From contig NZ_JAFCKF010000015.1 of the NCBI RefSeq assembly GCF_018130545.1, forward strand, positions 1-64,000: a stretch of 64,000 nt of DNA. The letters run 5' to 3'. This DNA comes from Bradyrhizobium tropiciagri (lineage in GTDB: Bacteria > Pseudomonadota > Alphaproteobacteria > Rhizobiales > Xanthobacteraceae). The translations under genes and the position numbers were made by a program. Of the stretch, positions 7,736 through 16,146 are shown piece after piece. The stretch's first letter is position 1, and each line of letters begins with the position of its first letter. The notes under the pieces were generated by a model. The model did not search any database. It was not told the origin of the DNA and saw only the letters and a list, made by a program, of their open reading frames with translations.

Positions 7736-8825
7736 GGCGCGGGCCCTCCTCGCTGGCAGTCCGGATCGCAAGGCCGCTGCCGATGTCGAACAGCGCCAGC
7801 CGCGCTGCGTTGAATTCGAGGCCGATGGTCTCGCCGATCCGCACCGACGCACTGGACGGCAGCCGCGCCGCGACCCGCCCATAGGCCGTATCGACCGTGA
7901 CGATCTGGGTGGTGCCGAGGTATTCCGCGCCGAACACCTCGCCGCGCACGGCGCCGGCGTCGGCGAAGCGGATATGCTCCGGACGAACGCCGAGCGCCAG
8001 CGGCGCGTTGGCTCGGTCTTCGCGAATCTCCGGCACCGCGAGGCTGGTGTCGTGGAAGGAGACCGCGCGATCGCCGGAGCGCAGGCCGCCCTCGAAGCGC
8101 AGGAAGTTCATGGGCGGCGAGCCGATGAAGTCGGCAACGAACATGCTCGCAGGCCGGTCGTAGACCTCCTGCGGCGTGCCGATCTGCTCGACCCGCCCCT
8201 TGTTCATGACGGCGATCTGGTCGGCCATCGACATCGCCTCGAGCTGGTCGTGCGTGACATAGACCGTGGTCGCCTTGATGCGATCGTGCAGGTCGCGCAA
8301 CTCGCCGCACATCAGATGGCGGAATTCGGCATCGAGCGCGCCCAGCGGCTCGTCCATCAGGAACGCCTTCGGCCGCCGCACCATCGCGCGCCCGAGCGCG
8401 ACACGCTGCCGGTCGCCGCCCGAGAGCTTCGAGGTCTTGCTCGACAGCAGATGTTCGATCCGCAGCATCCGCGCGGTCTCCTGCACCCGCTCGCGAATCT
8501 CGCGCCTCGCCATGCCCTGGCACTTCAGCGGAAAGCCGATGTTCTCCCCCACATTCATGTGCGGATAGAGCGCGAACAGCTGGAACACGAAGGCGATGTC
8601 GCGGGCGGCGGCGCGGTGGAACGTGACGTCCTCGCCGTCGAGCAGGATCTTGCCTTCGGTCGGCAGTTCGAGGCCGGCGATCATGCGCAGGGTCGTGGTC
8701 TTGCCGCAGCCGGAGGGCCCGAGCATCGCGAAGAACGTGCCGTCGTCGATCGTGAAGGTCGAGCCTTCCACCGCGGTGAACTGATCGAACGACTTGCGCA
8801 GGTTTTCGATGCGGATCTGTGCCAT
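7728..8825 (-). CDS. ABC sugar/polyol importer ATPase (first of pair)
   Basis: A 365-residue MalK/UgpC-type ATPase. It has Walker A GPSGCGKTT, Q-loop FQLFALYP, signature LSGGDRQRV, Walker B AFLMDEP, the switch histidine in VTHDQ, and a C-terminal TOBE domain (GVRPEHIRF). All catalytic residues are present. It starts a few bases after the stop of the small membrane protein gene. Two different ATPases in one CUT1-like importer suggest a heterodimer, as in the rhizobial glycerol importer (GlpS/GlpT). Confidence 0.9.
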   Translation of the reverse strand: MAQIRIENLRKSFDQFTAVEGSTFTIDDGTFFAMLGPSGCGKTTTLRMIAGLELPTEGKILLDGEDVTFHRAAARDIAFVFQLFALYPHMNVGENIGFPLKCQGMARREIRERVQETARMLRIEHLLSSKTSKLSGGDRQRVALGRAMVRRPKAFLMDEPLGALDAEFRHLMCGELRDLHDRIKATTVYVTHDQLEAMSMADQIAVMNKGRVEQIGTPQEVYDRPASMFVADFIGSPPMNFLRFEGGLRSGDRAVSFHDTSLAVPEIREDRANAPLALGVRPEHIRFADAGAVRGEVFGAEYLGTTQIVTVDTAYGRVAARLPSSASVRIGETIGLEFNAARLALFDIGSGLAIRTASEEGPRHG

Positions 8826-8828
8826 GGC

Positions 8829-9029
8829 CTATTCCGGAAAATGGCTGACGATGACGAAGCCGACCGTGCCGGCAAGGATCGTCACGAAGGAGTAGCTGTA
8901 GAGATCGATCGACCAGGGCTGCACCAGCATGATGATGCCGCCTCCGATCAGGGTCATCGCAACGGCCTCCCACGGCCCGCGACGGAACCAGCGCGCTACG
9001 CTACCTTTGGCAACCACAGAGCCGCTCAT
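8829..9029 (-). CDS. Small two-helix membrane protein of the ABC operon
   Basis: The 66-residue product begins MSGSVVAKGSVARWFRRGPW. Two hydrophobic stretches follow, VAMTLIGGGIIMLVQPW (about 23-39) and YSFVTILAGTVGFVIVSHF (about 46-64). Positively charged residues precede helix 1, so the N-terminus is likely cytoplasmic. The ATG overlaps the permease stop as ATGA and the gene ends just before the ATPase start, so it is embedded in the operon. It is too short to be a permease. Rhizobial glycerol ABC operons also encode a small membrane protein (GlpU, DUF2160), but I see no sequence likeness. A transporter accessory role is inferred. Confidence 0.75.
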   Translation of the reverse strand: MSGSVVAKGSVARWFRRGPWEAVAMTLIGGGIIMLVQPWSIDLYSYSFVTILAGTVGFVIVSHFPE

Positions 9030-9988
9030 TTGCGCACCGCTCCGAAGGTGATGCCGCGCAGCAGATGCTTGCGCAACAGCACGGTGAACATGACGATCGG
9101 GACGACGAACAGCGTGGTCGCGGCGGCAACCGCCGGCCAATCCTGTCCGCCCTCGCCGATGATGAAGGGGATGAACGGCGGCATGGTCTGTGCCTCGCCG
9201 CTCGTGAGCAGCACCGCGAAGGCGTATTCGTTCCACGAGAAGATCAGGCAGAAGATCGCGGTTGCAGCGATACCCGTGACGGCCTGCGGCAGCACCACCT
9301 TGCGCAGCGCCTGCAGCCGGGTATAGCCGTCGACCAGCGCCGCCTCCTCATACTCGCGCGGAATCTCGTCGATGAAGCCCTTGAGCAGCCAGACCGCGAG
9401 CGAGACGTTCACCGCGGTGTAGAGCAGGATCATGCCGAGCCGCGTGTCGGTCAGATTGAGCTGCCGGTACATCAGATAGATCGGGATCGCCACCGCGACC
9501 GGCGGCATCATGCGCGTCGAGAGGATGAAGAACAGCAGATCATCGGCCAGAGGTATGCGGAAGCGGGAGAACGCATAGGCCGCGAGCGTGCCGAGGAAGA
9601 CCGCAAGGAAGGTCGAGCCGAAGCCGATGATCAGCGAGTTGACGAAGCGCGGCACGACCTTGGACGGCCCGGCGATCACCATGTCCCGCTTGCGCACCAG
9701 CTGGTCGTACCAGGTTTGCGGCGGCGGCAGCTTGGCGATGAAGTCCGGCGTCTGGCGCGTGCGCACGGTGAACAGGTTGACATAGCCTTCGAGGGTCGGC
9801 TCGAAGATCACCTTGGGCGGATAGGCGATGGCATCGCTCTGCGACTTGAAGGCGGTGGCGACGATCCACAGCAGCGGCAGGATCGTGATCACGGCATAGA
9901 GGATGACGAGGCCGCCGGCGAACGCCTTCGTGCGCGGCGAGGCTTCGACGATGGAATGCGCGGTGGATTTGGTGGCGGCAGCGGTCAT
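9026..9988 (-). CDS. ABC importer permease (MalG-like)
   Basis: A 320-residue inner-membrane permease with about six hydrophobic segments. The coupling motif facing the ATPase is EYEEAALVDGYTRLQALRKVVLP, typical EAA loop spacing about 100 residues from the C-terminus. An unusually long periplasmic stretch lies between helix 1 and helix 2 (about 50-115, containing TRQTPDFIAKLPPPQTWYDQ). The ATG at 9988 overlaps the preceding permease stop as ATGA; the upstream extension is shadow sequence. Confidence 0.92.
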   Translation of the reverse strand: MTAAATKSTAHSIVEASPRTKAFAGGLVILYAVITILPLLWIVATAFKSQSDAIAYPPKVIFEPTLEGYVNLFTVRTRQTPDFIAKLPPPQTWYDQLVRKRDMVIAGPSKVVPRFVNSLIIGFGSTFLAVFLGTLAAYAFSRFRIPLADDLLFFILSTRMMPPVAVAIPIYLMYRQLNLTDTRLGMILLYTAVNVSLAVWLLKGFIDEIPREYEEAALVDGYTRLQALRKVVLPQAVTGIAATAIFCLIFSWNEYAFAVLLTSGEAQTMPPFIPFIIGEGGQDWPAVAAATTLFVVPIVMFTVLLRKHLLRGITFGAVRK

Positions 9989-10959
9989 CGTTGCTTCACC
10001 TTGTTGAGCGTCTTGACGTAGATGTTGGCGGCGCCGAATACGGTCACGAACAGGATGATGGCGAGCGCCGAGGAATAGCCGGTGCGCCACTTCTCGAATG
10101 CGGCGCGCTTCAGCGAGATCGAGACCAGCTCGGTGGTCGAGCCCGGCCCGCCCGAGGTGAGGAGGTTGACCATGTCGAACATCTTGAAATTCTCGATGGC
10201 ACGGAACAGCACCGCGAGCATCAGGAACGGCACCGTCATCGGCAGCGTGATCGACCAGAACTGCCGCCACGCCGAGGCGCGATCGACTTCAGCCGCCTCA
10301 TAGATGTAATCGGGGATCGAGCGCAGGCCGGCAAGGCAGATCAGCATGACGTAAGGCGCCCACATCCAGGTATCGACCAGCACGATGGTCCATGGCGCCA
10401 GCGACACCTGCCCGGTCATGCTGAACGAGCTCGGCGGCACGCCGGTGAACAGGCTGATCAGATAGTTGAACGGCCCGATCTGCGGCTGCAGCAGCAGGGT
10501 CCAGAAATTGCCGACCACCGCCGGCGACAGCATCATCGGCAGCAGGATGATCGTGGTCCAGAAGCTGTGACCGCGAAACTGGCGGTTGATCAATAGCGCG
10601 AGGCCGAAGCCGACGACCACCTGCAACGCCACCGACGAGATCACGAACTGCGCCGTGGTCTGCAGCCGGAACCAGACGTCCTCGTCGGTGAGGATGTCCC
10701 TGAAATTGTCGAGGCCAACGAACCGCAGCGGCAGATAGGACATGCTGAGGTTGAGGTTGGTGAAGGATAGCCGGATCATCCAGATCAGCGGAAAGATGTT
10801 GATCGCAAGCAGCAGCGCGATCGTCGGGGCGACGAACAGCCAGGCAATGGTCCGGTCCGACAGACCGTGGCCGCGCCGGGCGGTGCGGGATGTACCAGGC
10901 TTGCTCACGCCTGGGATCGTAGCATGATCGGGTTGCAGGATCGTCGTCATCGTGTCCAT
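9985..10959 (-). CDS. ABC importer permease (MalF-like)
   Basis: A 324-residue permease with a hydrophilic N-terminus of about 35 residues and six predicted membrane helices. The EAA loop is IYEAAEVDRASAWRQFWSITLP. The first in-frame ATG (10959) and a second (10950) both lack a clear Shine-Dalgarno site. A strong hairpin lies immediately upstream between this gene and the solute-binding protein gene. Together with the next permease it forms the membrane channel of a CUT1-type importer. Confidence 0.92.
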   Translation of the reverse strand: MDTMTTILQPDHATIPGVSKPGTSRTARRGHGLSDRTIAWLFVAPTIALLLAINIFPLIWMIRLSFTNLNLSMSYLPLRFVGLDNFRDILTDEDVWFRLQTTAQFVISSVALQVVVGFGLALLINRQFRGHSFWTTIILLPMMLSPAVVGNFWTLLLQPQIGPFNYLISLFTGVPPSSFSMTGQVSLAPWTIVLVDTWMWAPYVMLICLAGLRSIPDYIYEAAEVDRASAWRQFWSITLPMTVPFLMLAVLFRAIENFKMFDMVNLLTSGGPGSTTELVSISLKRAAFEKWRTGYSSALAIILFVTVFGAANIYVKTLNKVKQR

Positions 10960-10973
10960 CGGCTGGCTGGGTC

Positions 10974-11002
10974 GGCTTCCCCGAGATCAACTCGGGGAAG
11001 CC
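10974..11002 (-). promoter_or_regulatory. Intergenic hairpin between binding protein and permease genes
   Basis: A perfect 12-base-pair inverted repeat, GGCTTCCCCGAG / CTCGGGGAAGCC, with a 5-base loop, sits 26 bases after the binding-protein stop. No T-run follows, so it is probably not a full terminator. Hairpins here in other importers (malE-malF is the classic case) stabilise the upstream mRNA, so the binding protein is made in excess. That role is inferred. Confidence 0.7.
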
Positions 11003-11027
11003 AGTTCAGGTGGAGTGTAGGAGCCTG

Positions 11028-12386
11028 CTATTGCGAGGCGACTTCCTTGCCCTGTTCCTTGAAGACCTTGGTCCAGTCCTTGACCAGGAGATCGAGCGCC
11101 TGCTGCGACGTGCCCTTGTCGGCAACGACGTAGTCATGCACCCGCTTCTGCATGTCGAGCAGCAGTTGCGCGTAGGACGGCTCGGCCCAGAAGTCCTTGA
11201 CGATCCCCATCGACTCCAGGAATTGCGGCGCGAATGCCGCGCTCTTCGGGAAGTCGGGCGCATCGACCACGGCCTTGAGGGCGGAGTAACCGCCGATCTG
11301 CCACCATTTCTGCTGCACGGCGGGCTGCGCAAACCACTTGATGTAGGCGAGCGCGTCGTCCTTGTGGTCGGAGGTTGCCACCACCGAGATGCCCTGGCCG
11401 CCGAGTTGCGTGAAATGCCCCTTCGGACCGGCCGGATTGACGAAGAAGCCGATCTTGTCGCCGCCGACATTCGGATCCTTGTAGAGGCCGGGGAAGAAGG
11501 CGAACCAGTTCATCTGCATCGCGACCTGGCCGGACTTGAAGGCATCAAGCCCTTCCTGCATGTAGGCATTGGTCATACCCGGCGCCGTGCAGCACTTGTA
11601 GAGCTCCTTGTAGAACTCGAGCCCCTTGGCCGCGTCGGCGGAGTTGACGATGCCCTGCATCTGGTACGGCTTCTTCGGATTGTCGTAAGCGAAGCCGTAA
11701 TTGTAGAGCACGTTGGTCACGCCCATCGTGATGCCTTCCGAGCCGCGCTCGGTGAAGATGTAGGCGCCATAGACCTTCTTGCCGTCGATCTCGCGACCCT
11801 GGAAGAACTCGCCGATCTGCTTCAGCTCGTCATAGGTCTTCGGCGGCGCCAGGTCGCGGCCGTACTTGGCCTTGAATGCGGATTGGATCTCGGGCCGCGC
11901 AAACCAGTCCTTGCGGTAGGTCCAGCCCACCGCATCGGCCATCGCCGGCAGCGCCCAGTAGTTCGGTGTGTTCTTCGGCCACTGCGAGTAGCCGACGACG
12001 GTCGCCGGGACGAAATCGTCCATCGAGATGTGTTCTTTGTCGAAGAAGTCGTTGAGCTTCACGTACCACTTGTTCTCGGCGGCGCCGCCGATCCACTGGC
12101 TGTCGCCGATGATCAGGTCGCAGAGCTTGCCGTGCGAGTTGAGCTCGTTGAGGAAGCGATCGGCGTAGCTCGTCCAGGGGACGAACTCGTACTTCATCTC
12201 GATGCCGGATTGCTTGGTGAAGTCCTTGCCCAATTCGACCAGCGCATTGGCCGGATCCCATGCCGCCCAGCACAGCGTGAGCTGCTTGCCCTGCGCAGCG
12301 GCTTGCCCGCCGCCGAGCCCCCCGAGTGCCGCGGCCGCAGCAACCACGGACGCCGCCGTACTGCGTAACCATCCCAGTCTTCGCAT
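11028..12386 (-). CDS. ABC importer solute-binding protein, polyol/sugar type
   Basis: The 452-residue periplasmic protein starts with a Sec signal (RRLGWLRST, an alanine-rich core, then GGGQAAAQ near residue 32). The mature part is a cluster B/family 1 binding protein (LTLCWAAWDPANALVELG; later QMNWFAFFPGLYKD, GGQGISVV). I choose the ATG at 12386 because GGAGG lies 8 bases upstream; an ATG six bases earlier is too close. It is the first gene of the twelve-gene ABC/dhaLM/HPr/EI/dhaK operon. Substrate cannot be read from the sequence. Linkage to DHA kinase and the neighbouring EryA-like kinase suggests a polyol or short sugar. Confidence 0.88.
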   Translation of the reverse strand: MRRLGWLRSTAASVVAAAAALGGLGGGQAAAQGKQLTLCWAAWDPANALVELGKDFTKQSGIEMKYEFVPWTSYADRFLNELNSHGKLCDLIIGDSQWIGGAAENKWYVKLNDFFDKEHISMDDFVPATVVGYSQWPKNTPNYWALPAMADAVGWTYRKDWFARPEIQSAFKAKYGRDLAPPKTYDELKQIGEFFQGREIDGKKVYGAYIFTERGSEGITMGVTNVLYNYGFAYDNPKKPYQMQGIVNSADAAKGLEFYKELYKCCTAPGMTNAYMQEGLDAFKSGQVAMQMNWFAFFPGLYKDPNVGGDKIGFFVNPAGPKGHFTQLGGQGISVVATSDHKDDALAYIKWFAQPAVQQKWWQIGGYSALKAVVDAPDFPKSAAFAPQFLESMGIVKDFWAEPSYAQLLLDMQKRVHDYVVADKGTSQQALDLLVKDWTKVFKEQGKEVASQ

Positions 12387-12573
12387 ATCCATTTCCTCCC
12401 TATCGTTGAAGCACCTAACCCGCTCGGCGCATCCCTGCGGGATCGACGCCGAGGACTTTGCAAACGAGTTGATGAGCGATGATGGAGGGCGAGACGAAGC
12501 GCACCCAGACGTTCGGTCCGGATGGCTGGGCTCCTCCCACACATCTGCTCGATGCGCGATGTTTATCGTTTTT

Positions 12574-12592
12574 GTAATACTAAACGTATTAC
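12574..12592. promoter_or_regulatory. Operator-like palindrome GTAATAC-N5-GTATTAC
   Basis: A perfect 7-base inverted repeat (12574-12580 and 12586-12592) with a 5-base spacer lies in an AT-rich patch about 190 bases upstream of the binding-protein ATG. On the minus strand TTAGTAATAC and TTAGTATTAC also form a direct repeat. The size fits a dimeric repressor site. Which regulator binds is unknown; the SorC-type protein at 24352 is one candidate. Confidence 0.55.
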
Positions 12593-12789
12593 TAAATTCG
12601 CGAGGCCGTCAAGCCGGTTTTGCGAGCTCGACGAAAAGTCGATCGGCACCCGCACCGAAAGCGAACCGATTGCAGTGCAACAAAGGAGTTTTAGACTACC
12701 TGGATTCGCGCTCGCGATGCGCGACGCCTTCGGACAGCGACGGGCGAACAACGAGGCGCTGTGCGAAGTTCTGTTTAATAAACTATTTT

Positions 12790-12803
12790 ACTGAACGTTC
12801 AGT
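12790..12803. promoter_or_regulatory. 14-base perfect palindrome ACTGAACGTTCAGT
   Basis: The palindrome is perfect, flanked by TTTT and GCGC, and lies between the end of the GlpD/EryB gene and the ABC operon promoter region. Sequences of the TGAACGTTCA type are common TetR-family operators in proteobacteria. No TetR gene is in the window, so the cognate regulator would be encoded elsewhere. Confidence 0.45.
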
Positions 12804-12854
12804 GCGCGAGAGCTCGGTGGCCGACGCGTCACGGCGTACCAGGTTTGCGCTCGC

Positions 12855-14363
12855 CTAGAGGTAGCTTGCGAACGCGAGCCGCTGCGCCGGCGTCAGATGC
12901 AAGCCATGCTTGGTGCGCCGATCCAGGAAATCGGCAGGGCTTTTCGCCCACTCCTGCTCGCGCAGATACACCGCTTCGCGTTCATAGAAGTCACCGCCGA
13001 AATGGCGGCCGAGATCGGCGGAGCTGCGAGCTGAACCCAACAGCTCTCTCGCGCGCGTACCGTAGAGACGGGCATAGTGCTGAATGAGCGTTCGCGGCAG
13101 ATCGGGATAGGCGCGCGCCAACCCCTTCGCGAAATCATCGAAGCTGCCGCCGATGTCGCCGCCCGGCAGCGGCCGAATCGCGGTCCAGGCCGGTGACAGT
13201 TTCGGAAACCACGGCGCGAGGCGCTGCATCGCCTGCTCCGCCAGCCGGCGGTAGGTCGTGATCTTGCCGCCGAAGATCGAGAGCAGCGGCGGCGCTCCTT
13301 CGGTGCCGTTAACCTCGAACACATAGTCGCGCGTCACGGCCGACGGATTGTCGGCATTGTCGTCGTAGAGCGGCCGGACACCGGAGAAGGCATGCACGAT
13401 ATCGCTCGCCTGCGGCGGCGTCCGGAAATAGCGACGTAGCACCTGCAGCAGATAATCCGTCTCGTCCGCGCCGATCGCGACGTCCTCGGCGCGGCCTTGA
13501 TAGGGAATGTCCGTCGTGCCGATCAGCGCGAGATCATCCTCATAGGGGTTGACGAAGATCACCCGGCGATCGCTGTTCTGCAGCAGGTAGGCCTGCGGCC
13601 CGTCCCAGAATTTCGGCACCACGATGTGGCTGCCCTTGACCAGCCGCACACTCTGTGCGGAGTTCAGCCCGGCCACGCCCTGGATGACATCCTGAACCCA
13701 TGGACCAGCAGCGTTGACCAGCGCGCGCGACCGCACGACCTGAGTCGTGCCGTCATCGCCCTGCATCTCGAGCAGCCAGGTCTCGCCATCCCGTCTCGCG
13801 CGCACGGCGCGGGTGCGTGGCAGAATGCGAGCACCGTTCCGCGCGGCGTCGATCAGATTGAGGATCACCAGCCTGCTATCATCGACCCAGCAATCCGAAT
13901 ATTCGAAGCCTCGCCGGAACTCCTGATGCAGCGGCGCGCCCTCCGGCGCCCGCGATAGATCCAGGCTGCGGCTTGCCGGCAGCTGCTTGCGGCCGCCGAG
14001 ATGGTCGTAGAGCAACAGCCCGGTGCGGATCAGCCAGGCCGGCCGCTGCTCCGGCGAATGCGGCAGCACGAAACGCATCGGCCAGATGATGTGGGGCGCG
14101 GAGGCGAGCAGCACCTCGCGCTCGATCAGCGCCTCGCGCACCAGGCGGAATTCGTAATATTCGAGATAGCGCAAGCCGCCATGGATCAGCTTGCCCGAAC
14201 GCGACGAGGTGCCTTCGGCGAAATCACCCTTCTCGCAGAGCAGCACCTGCAAACCGCGGCCGGCGGCGTCGCGGGCGATGCCGGCACCGTTGATGCCGCC
14301 ACCAATGACCGCGATATCGACCAGCCCGTGATCTGTGCCCGCGACCGGCGCAGTGCCCGTCAT
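12855..14363 (-). CDS. GlpD/EryB-family FAD polyol-phosphate dehydrogenase
   Basis: A 502-residue FAD enzyme oxidising a polyol phosphate to the keto-phosphate. Motifs are VIGGGINGAGIARDAAGRG (dinucleotide binding, about 19-37), SSRSGKLIHGGLRYLE, IGTTDIPY, and FGGKITTYRRLAEQ near 370. It groups with glycerol-3-phosphate dehydrogenase GlpD and erythritol-phosphate dehydrogenase EryB, which share all these motifs, so substrate is ambiguous. EryB is attractive because an EryA-like kinase and EryD-like regulator lie in the same block. The ATG overlaps the aldolase stop as ATGA. It is the last gene of the block. Confidence 0.88.
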   Translation of the reverse strand: MTGTAPVAGTDHGLVDIAVIGGGINGAGIARDAAGRGLQVLLCEKGDFAEGTSSRSGKLIHGGLRYLEYYEFRLVREALIEREVLLASAPHIIWPMRFVLPHSPEQRPAWLIRTGLLLYDHLGGRKQLPASRSLDLSRAPEGAPLHQEFRRGFEYSDCWVDDSRLVILNLIDAARNGARILPRTRAVRARRDGETWLLEMQGDDGTTQVVRSRALVNAAGPWVQDVIQGVAGLNSAQSVRLVKGSHIVVPKFWDGPQAYLLQNSDRRVIFVNPYEDDLALIGTTDIPYQGRAEDVAIGADETDYLLQVLRRYFRTPPQASDIVHAFSGVRPLYDDNADNPSAVTRDYVFEVNGTEGAPPLLSIFGGKITTYRRLAEQAMQRLAPWFPKLSPAWTAIRPLPGGDIGGSFDDFAKGLARAYPDLPRTLIQHYARLYGTRARELLGSARSSADLGRHFGGDFYEREAVYLREQEWAKSPADFLDRRTKHGLHLTPAQRLAFASYL

Positions 14364-15088
14364 CGCTTGCTGCTACGCCGTTTCTCGGCGCGGCGCGGCG
14401 CCGCCTTTGCCGTCGCGCGCGCCTTGCCCGGCTTCGGCGCCTGCAGGCCATAGGTGGAGAAGCCCTTCGCGGTGTCGGCGATCTCCTCGTCGGTCAGGAT
14501 GACGCGCGAGTCCAGCGCGAGCGAGAGGTAATATTGCTTCGCGATGGTCTCCAACTCGACCGCAAGCCACATCGCCTTGTCGAGATTGGCGCCGAGCGCG
14601 ATCATGCCGTGATTGGCGAGCAGACAGCCATTGCGGCCTTCGAGCGCGGCGATCGCGTGATCCGAGAGTTCCTTGGTGCCGTAGCGCGCGTAGCCGGCGC
14701 AGCGGATCTCGGTGCCGCCGAACGCCGCCATCATGTAGTGGCAGGCGGGGATCGGCTTGCGCGCGATCGCGAGCACGGTCGCATAGGTCGAGTGGGTATG
14801 GACGATGGCGCCGACATCGGGCCGGGCGCGCGTGATGTCGAGATGGAAGCGCCATTCGGTGGACGGCTGCAGCGGCCCTTCCCAGGCGCCGTAGTCGCCA
14901 TCGAGCGGCATCGAGGCGATCATCTCCGGCTTCATCGAATCGTAGGGGGTCGCCGACGGCGTGATCAGCATCCGGTCCTTGTAGCGGGCGGAGATGTTGC
15001 CTGATGTCCCCTGGTTCAGACCCGACGCATTCATCCATCGGCACTTGGCGATGATCGCCTCGCGCAATTGTCGTTCCTCACGGGTCAT
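14360..15088 (-). CDS. Class II aldolase/adducin family protein (FucA-like)
   Basis: A 242-residue zinc aldolase homologue. GTSGNISAR (phosphate-binding loop), TPSATPYD, the zinc ligands in HTHSTYATVL, and LLANHGMIALG fit the L-fuculose-1-phosphate/L-ribulose-phosphate aldolase fold. The basic tail (APKPGKARATAKAAPRRAEKRRSSKR region) is lineage-like padding. I choose the ATG at 15088 (AAAGG 8 bases upstream) over the GTG at 15112. It follows the hydroxyacid dehydrogenase and overlaps the GlpD/EryB gene. The inferred role is cleaving a keto-sugar phosphate to DHAP or a related triose plus an aldehyde. Confidence 0.85.
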   Translation of the reverse strand: MTREERQLREAIIAKCRWMNASGLNQGTSGNISARYKDRMLITPSATPYDSMKPEMIASMPLDGDYGAWEGPLQPSTEWRFHLDITRARPDVGAIVHTHSTYATVLAIARKPIPACHYMMAAFGGTEIRCAGYARYGTKELSDHAIAALEGRNGCLLANHGMIALGANLDKAMWLAVELETIAKQYYLSLALDSRVILTDEEIADTAKGFSTYGLQAPKPGKARATAKAAPRRAEKRRSSKR

Positions 15089-15105
15089 ACGGACTGCCTT
15101 TCTCT

Positions 15106-16146
15106 TCAGCACGGATTGCGCGGGGGCTCGCCGGCCAGGAAGCGGCGAACCTCTTCAGCCGCCTGCTCGGCGGCCACGGTGACGGTGCGCACGGAGGCGC
15201 CGGCGATGTGCGGCGTCAGCGTGACGTTGGGAAGCTGCAGGAGCGGCCAGTCGGCCGGCACTGGCTCGACCGCGAAGGTGTCGAGCATGGCGCCGCCGAG
15301 ATGCCCCGATGCCAGCGCATCATGCAGCGCCCCGTAATCGACCAGCGGCCCCCGCGCACTGTTGATCAGAAACGCGCCCGGCTTGATCCGCGCCAGCGCG
15401 TCGCGCCCGATAAAATGGGTGGTCTCGGGCGTCACCCGCGCATGCAGCGTGATGACGTCGGCACGGCCGAGCAATTCGCCGAGCGCGACATGCTCCACGC
15501 CGTCGTTGCGATCCTGGGCGCTGAGCTGGACATAGGGGTCAGCGACCAGGATCTTGCAGCCGAACGCCTTCAGCAGCTTGACCACACGGCTACCGATCGC
15601 GCCGTATCCGACAATGCCGACCGTCATCTCGCCGAGCTCGCGCCCGGTGCGGTCGGCGCGATAGAGATCGCCGCGCCATTCGCCGCTGCGAAGCGCCTCG
15701 TGACCACTGCGGATCAGGCGGGTCTCGGCGAGAATGGCGCCGATGGTGAACTCCGCCACCGCGCTCGCATTGCGGCCGGGTGTATTGACGACCAGCACGT
15801 TGTGGTCGCGCGCCGCCTGCATGTCGATGTTGACAGGGCCGCCGCGCGACACCGCGATGAACTTCAGCGTCGGCAGCCGCTCCAGCATCGATCGCGAGAT
15901 CGGCGCGAGGTGCGTGACGAGCAGCTCGGCATCGCCGATGAAGTCGATGATCTCGTCCGGCTGCCCCATGAATTCCTTCAGGCCATCGAGCTTCGAGCCG
16001 GCATAGCCGTGCTCCATCGGCTCGTCCGGCCAGGGCTGCTCCACGGAGCGGATATCAACGCCATTGCCGCAGGCTTTCCGGATGTGCTCGGCGAACACCG
16101 AGGGCAGCATGAAGCGGTCGCCGACGATGGCGATGGACTTAGACAT
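15106..16146 (-). CDS. NAD-dependent 2-hydroxyacid dehydrogenase
   Basis: A 346-residue D-isomer-specific 2-hydroxyacid dehydrogenase (SerA/GyaR-like). The NAD motif is VGIVGYGAIGSRVVKLL with a downstream Asp (VADPY). Catalytic residues occur in INSARGPLVDYGAL (Arg), DTFAVEPVP (Glu), and TPHIAGAS (His). The ATG at 16146 overlaps the kinase stop by 8 bases; the upstream frame is shadow. Within the polyol block it could oxidise or reduce a hydroxyacid side product such as a glycolate- or tetronate-type acid. The substrate is not deducible. Confidence 0.87.
   Translation of the reverse strand: MSKSIAIVGDRFMLPSVFAEHIRKACGNGVDIRSVEQPWPDEPMEHGYAGSKLDGLKEFMGQPDEIIDFIGDAELLVTHLAPISRSMLERLPTLKFIAVSRGGPVNIDMQAARDHNVLVVNTPGRNASAVAEFTIGAILAETRLIRSGHEALRSGEWRGDLYRADRTGRELGEMTVGIVGYGAIGSRVVKLLKAFGCKILVADPYVQLSAQDRNDGVEHVALGELLGRADVITLHARVTPETTHFIGRDALARIKPGAFLINSARGPLVDYGALHDALASGHLGGAMLDTFAVEPVPADWPLLQLPNVTLTPHIAGASVRTVTVAAEQAAEEVRRFLAGEPPRNPC

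Larger units (their letters stand above)
12387..12854. other. Regulatory intergenic region between the two polyol transcription blocks
   Basis: This is about 470 bases between the GlpD/EryB-type gene and the binding-protein gene, both on the minus strand. It is locally AT-rich around 12560-12600 and 12770-12800, unlike the coding DNA around it. It carries two strong palindromes listed separately. Short open frames here do not look protein-coding. It probably holds the promoter of the dha/ABC operon. Confidence 0.6.

Noticed and set aside
12563-12858. Short frames in the gap between the polyol blocks (12563-12751 and 12202-12858)
   Set aside because: They cross the operator-like palindromes and lack good starts or protein-like composition, so I treat the region as regulatory.
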